From Sclerodactyla briareus (Eukaryota; Echinodermata; Holothuroidea; Dendrochirotida; Sclerodactylidae), in the NCBI GenBank assembly GCA_026419785.1, contig JAODTK010005521.1:1-64000 (forward strand): a stretch of DNA of 64,000 bases, read 5' to 3'. The notes under the pieces are model-generated. The model ran no database searches, was not told the origin of the DNA, and saw only the letters and a program-made list of their open reading frames with translations. How positions within the stretch are numbered: the stretch's first letter is position 1; the number at the start of each line of letters is the position of its first letter. Both the position numbers and the translations under genes were made by a program. This document shows positions 63,590-64,000 of the stretch, one piece after another.

Positions 63590-64000
63590 TAGGGTTGACT
63601 CGAGGCAACTTCGATAACGATATTGTTGTCAGGTTGTTCAAGCAGCTAGTGAGACCTCACCTGGAGTATTCTGTCCAAGTATGGAACCATATTTCTCGAA
63701 AGACCAGCAATTAATTGAAAACGTTAAGCGGATTGCTACTAGATTAATTCATTTCCTTAGAGATTTACCTTACGAAGAGATCGGATTAAGGCGTCCGGTT
63801 TTACTTCGATGGAACTGAGACAAATTCGTGGTGATTTGATTCAGGTTTTTAAAATGTTTCATGGTTTCGAGGGCTTTTCCTTCCACTATTCTTTGAGTCC
63901 CAAATCGTTACACCCAATAGGGGTCATTGTGACAGGCTTCGTGGCAAACGCTGTAGATTGGACATTCGGAATATTTCTTCTCCAGAGAGTTATTATGAGT
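63590..64000 (+). mobile_element. C-terminal part of a second CR1/Jockey-like LINE polymerase (partial)
   Basis: Conserved blocks after the catalytic core of LINE reverse transcriptases appear in shifting frames: DIVVRLFKQLVRPHLEYSVQ (from 63619), ATRLIHFLRDLPYEE (63735-63779), GDLIQVFKMFHGFEGF, and finally DIRN followed by a frame-shifted FFSQRV-like end that the window cuts off. It has the same orientation and family style as the LINE at 21-24 kb, but the catalytic domain that should precede it is not visible upstream. The element is therefore 5' truncated or too frameshifted to follow. At least three frame changes occur in 400 bases. Confidence 0.8.

Overview
The window looks like non-coding, repeat-rich nuclear DNA of a metazoan. 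No open reading frame is long enough to be an intact bacterial-type gene, and there are no rRNA genes, CRISPR arrays or operons. What can be recognised is transposable-element debris: a CR1/Jockey-like non-LTR retrotransposon with endonuclease and reverse transcriptase remains, the end of a second such element at the right edge, an L2-like LINE tail, two tRNA-like sequences, a probable SINE body, and two inverted-repeat DNA elements. Microsatellites and many long G or C runs complete the picture. This repertoire suits a marine invertebrate (echinoderm, cnidarian, mollusc or chordate-like), but the species cannot be named from the sequence.

Layout. 1-17.4 kb: mostly unannotatable DNA with two tRNA-like sequences, one SINE-like body, an AAT microsatellite and a G-quadruplex-prone tract. 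17.4-20.8 kb: a 1.7 kb head-to-tail tandem duplication. Its second copy runs into the retrotransposon at about 20.8-24.3 kb, which is followed by a TA microsatellite. 27.2-38.6 kb: a second, larger head-to-tail duplication of about 5.7 kb. Its two copies are almost identical over a 1.36 kb core but full of single-base indels outside it. 38.7-49.2 kb: a segment of different texture with candidate spliced exons (mostly minus strand), a composite foldback element, a 137 bp tandem repeat and very G-rich tracts. 49.5-50.9 kb: a 1,055 bp inverted-repeat element with a matching 7 bp target duplication, next to an L2-like tail. 52.4-53.3 kb: a degenerate repeat of about 300 bp period. 58.3-59.0 kb: a third tandem duplication (about 350 bp). 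63.6-64 kb: the C-terminal reverse transcriptase part of another LINE, cut by the window end.

Three separate tandem duplications share one signature: adjacent copies differ mainly by one-base insertions and deletions. This suggests that much of the window is unpolished long-read sequence, possibly with duplicated haplotypes or reads joined in tandem. Frameshifts in the LINE, and any missing host exon, must be read in that light. I found no convincing novel biological system. The most useful leads are the mosaic-identity duplication, the two inverted-repeat elements, the TAGTCA-rich block, and the candidate exons at 44.4-48.4 kb.
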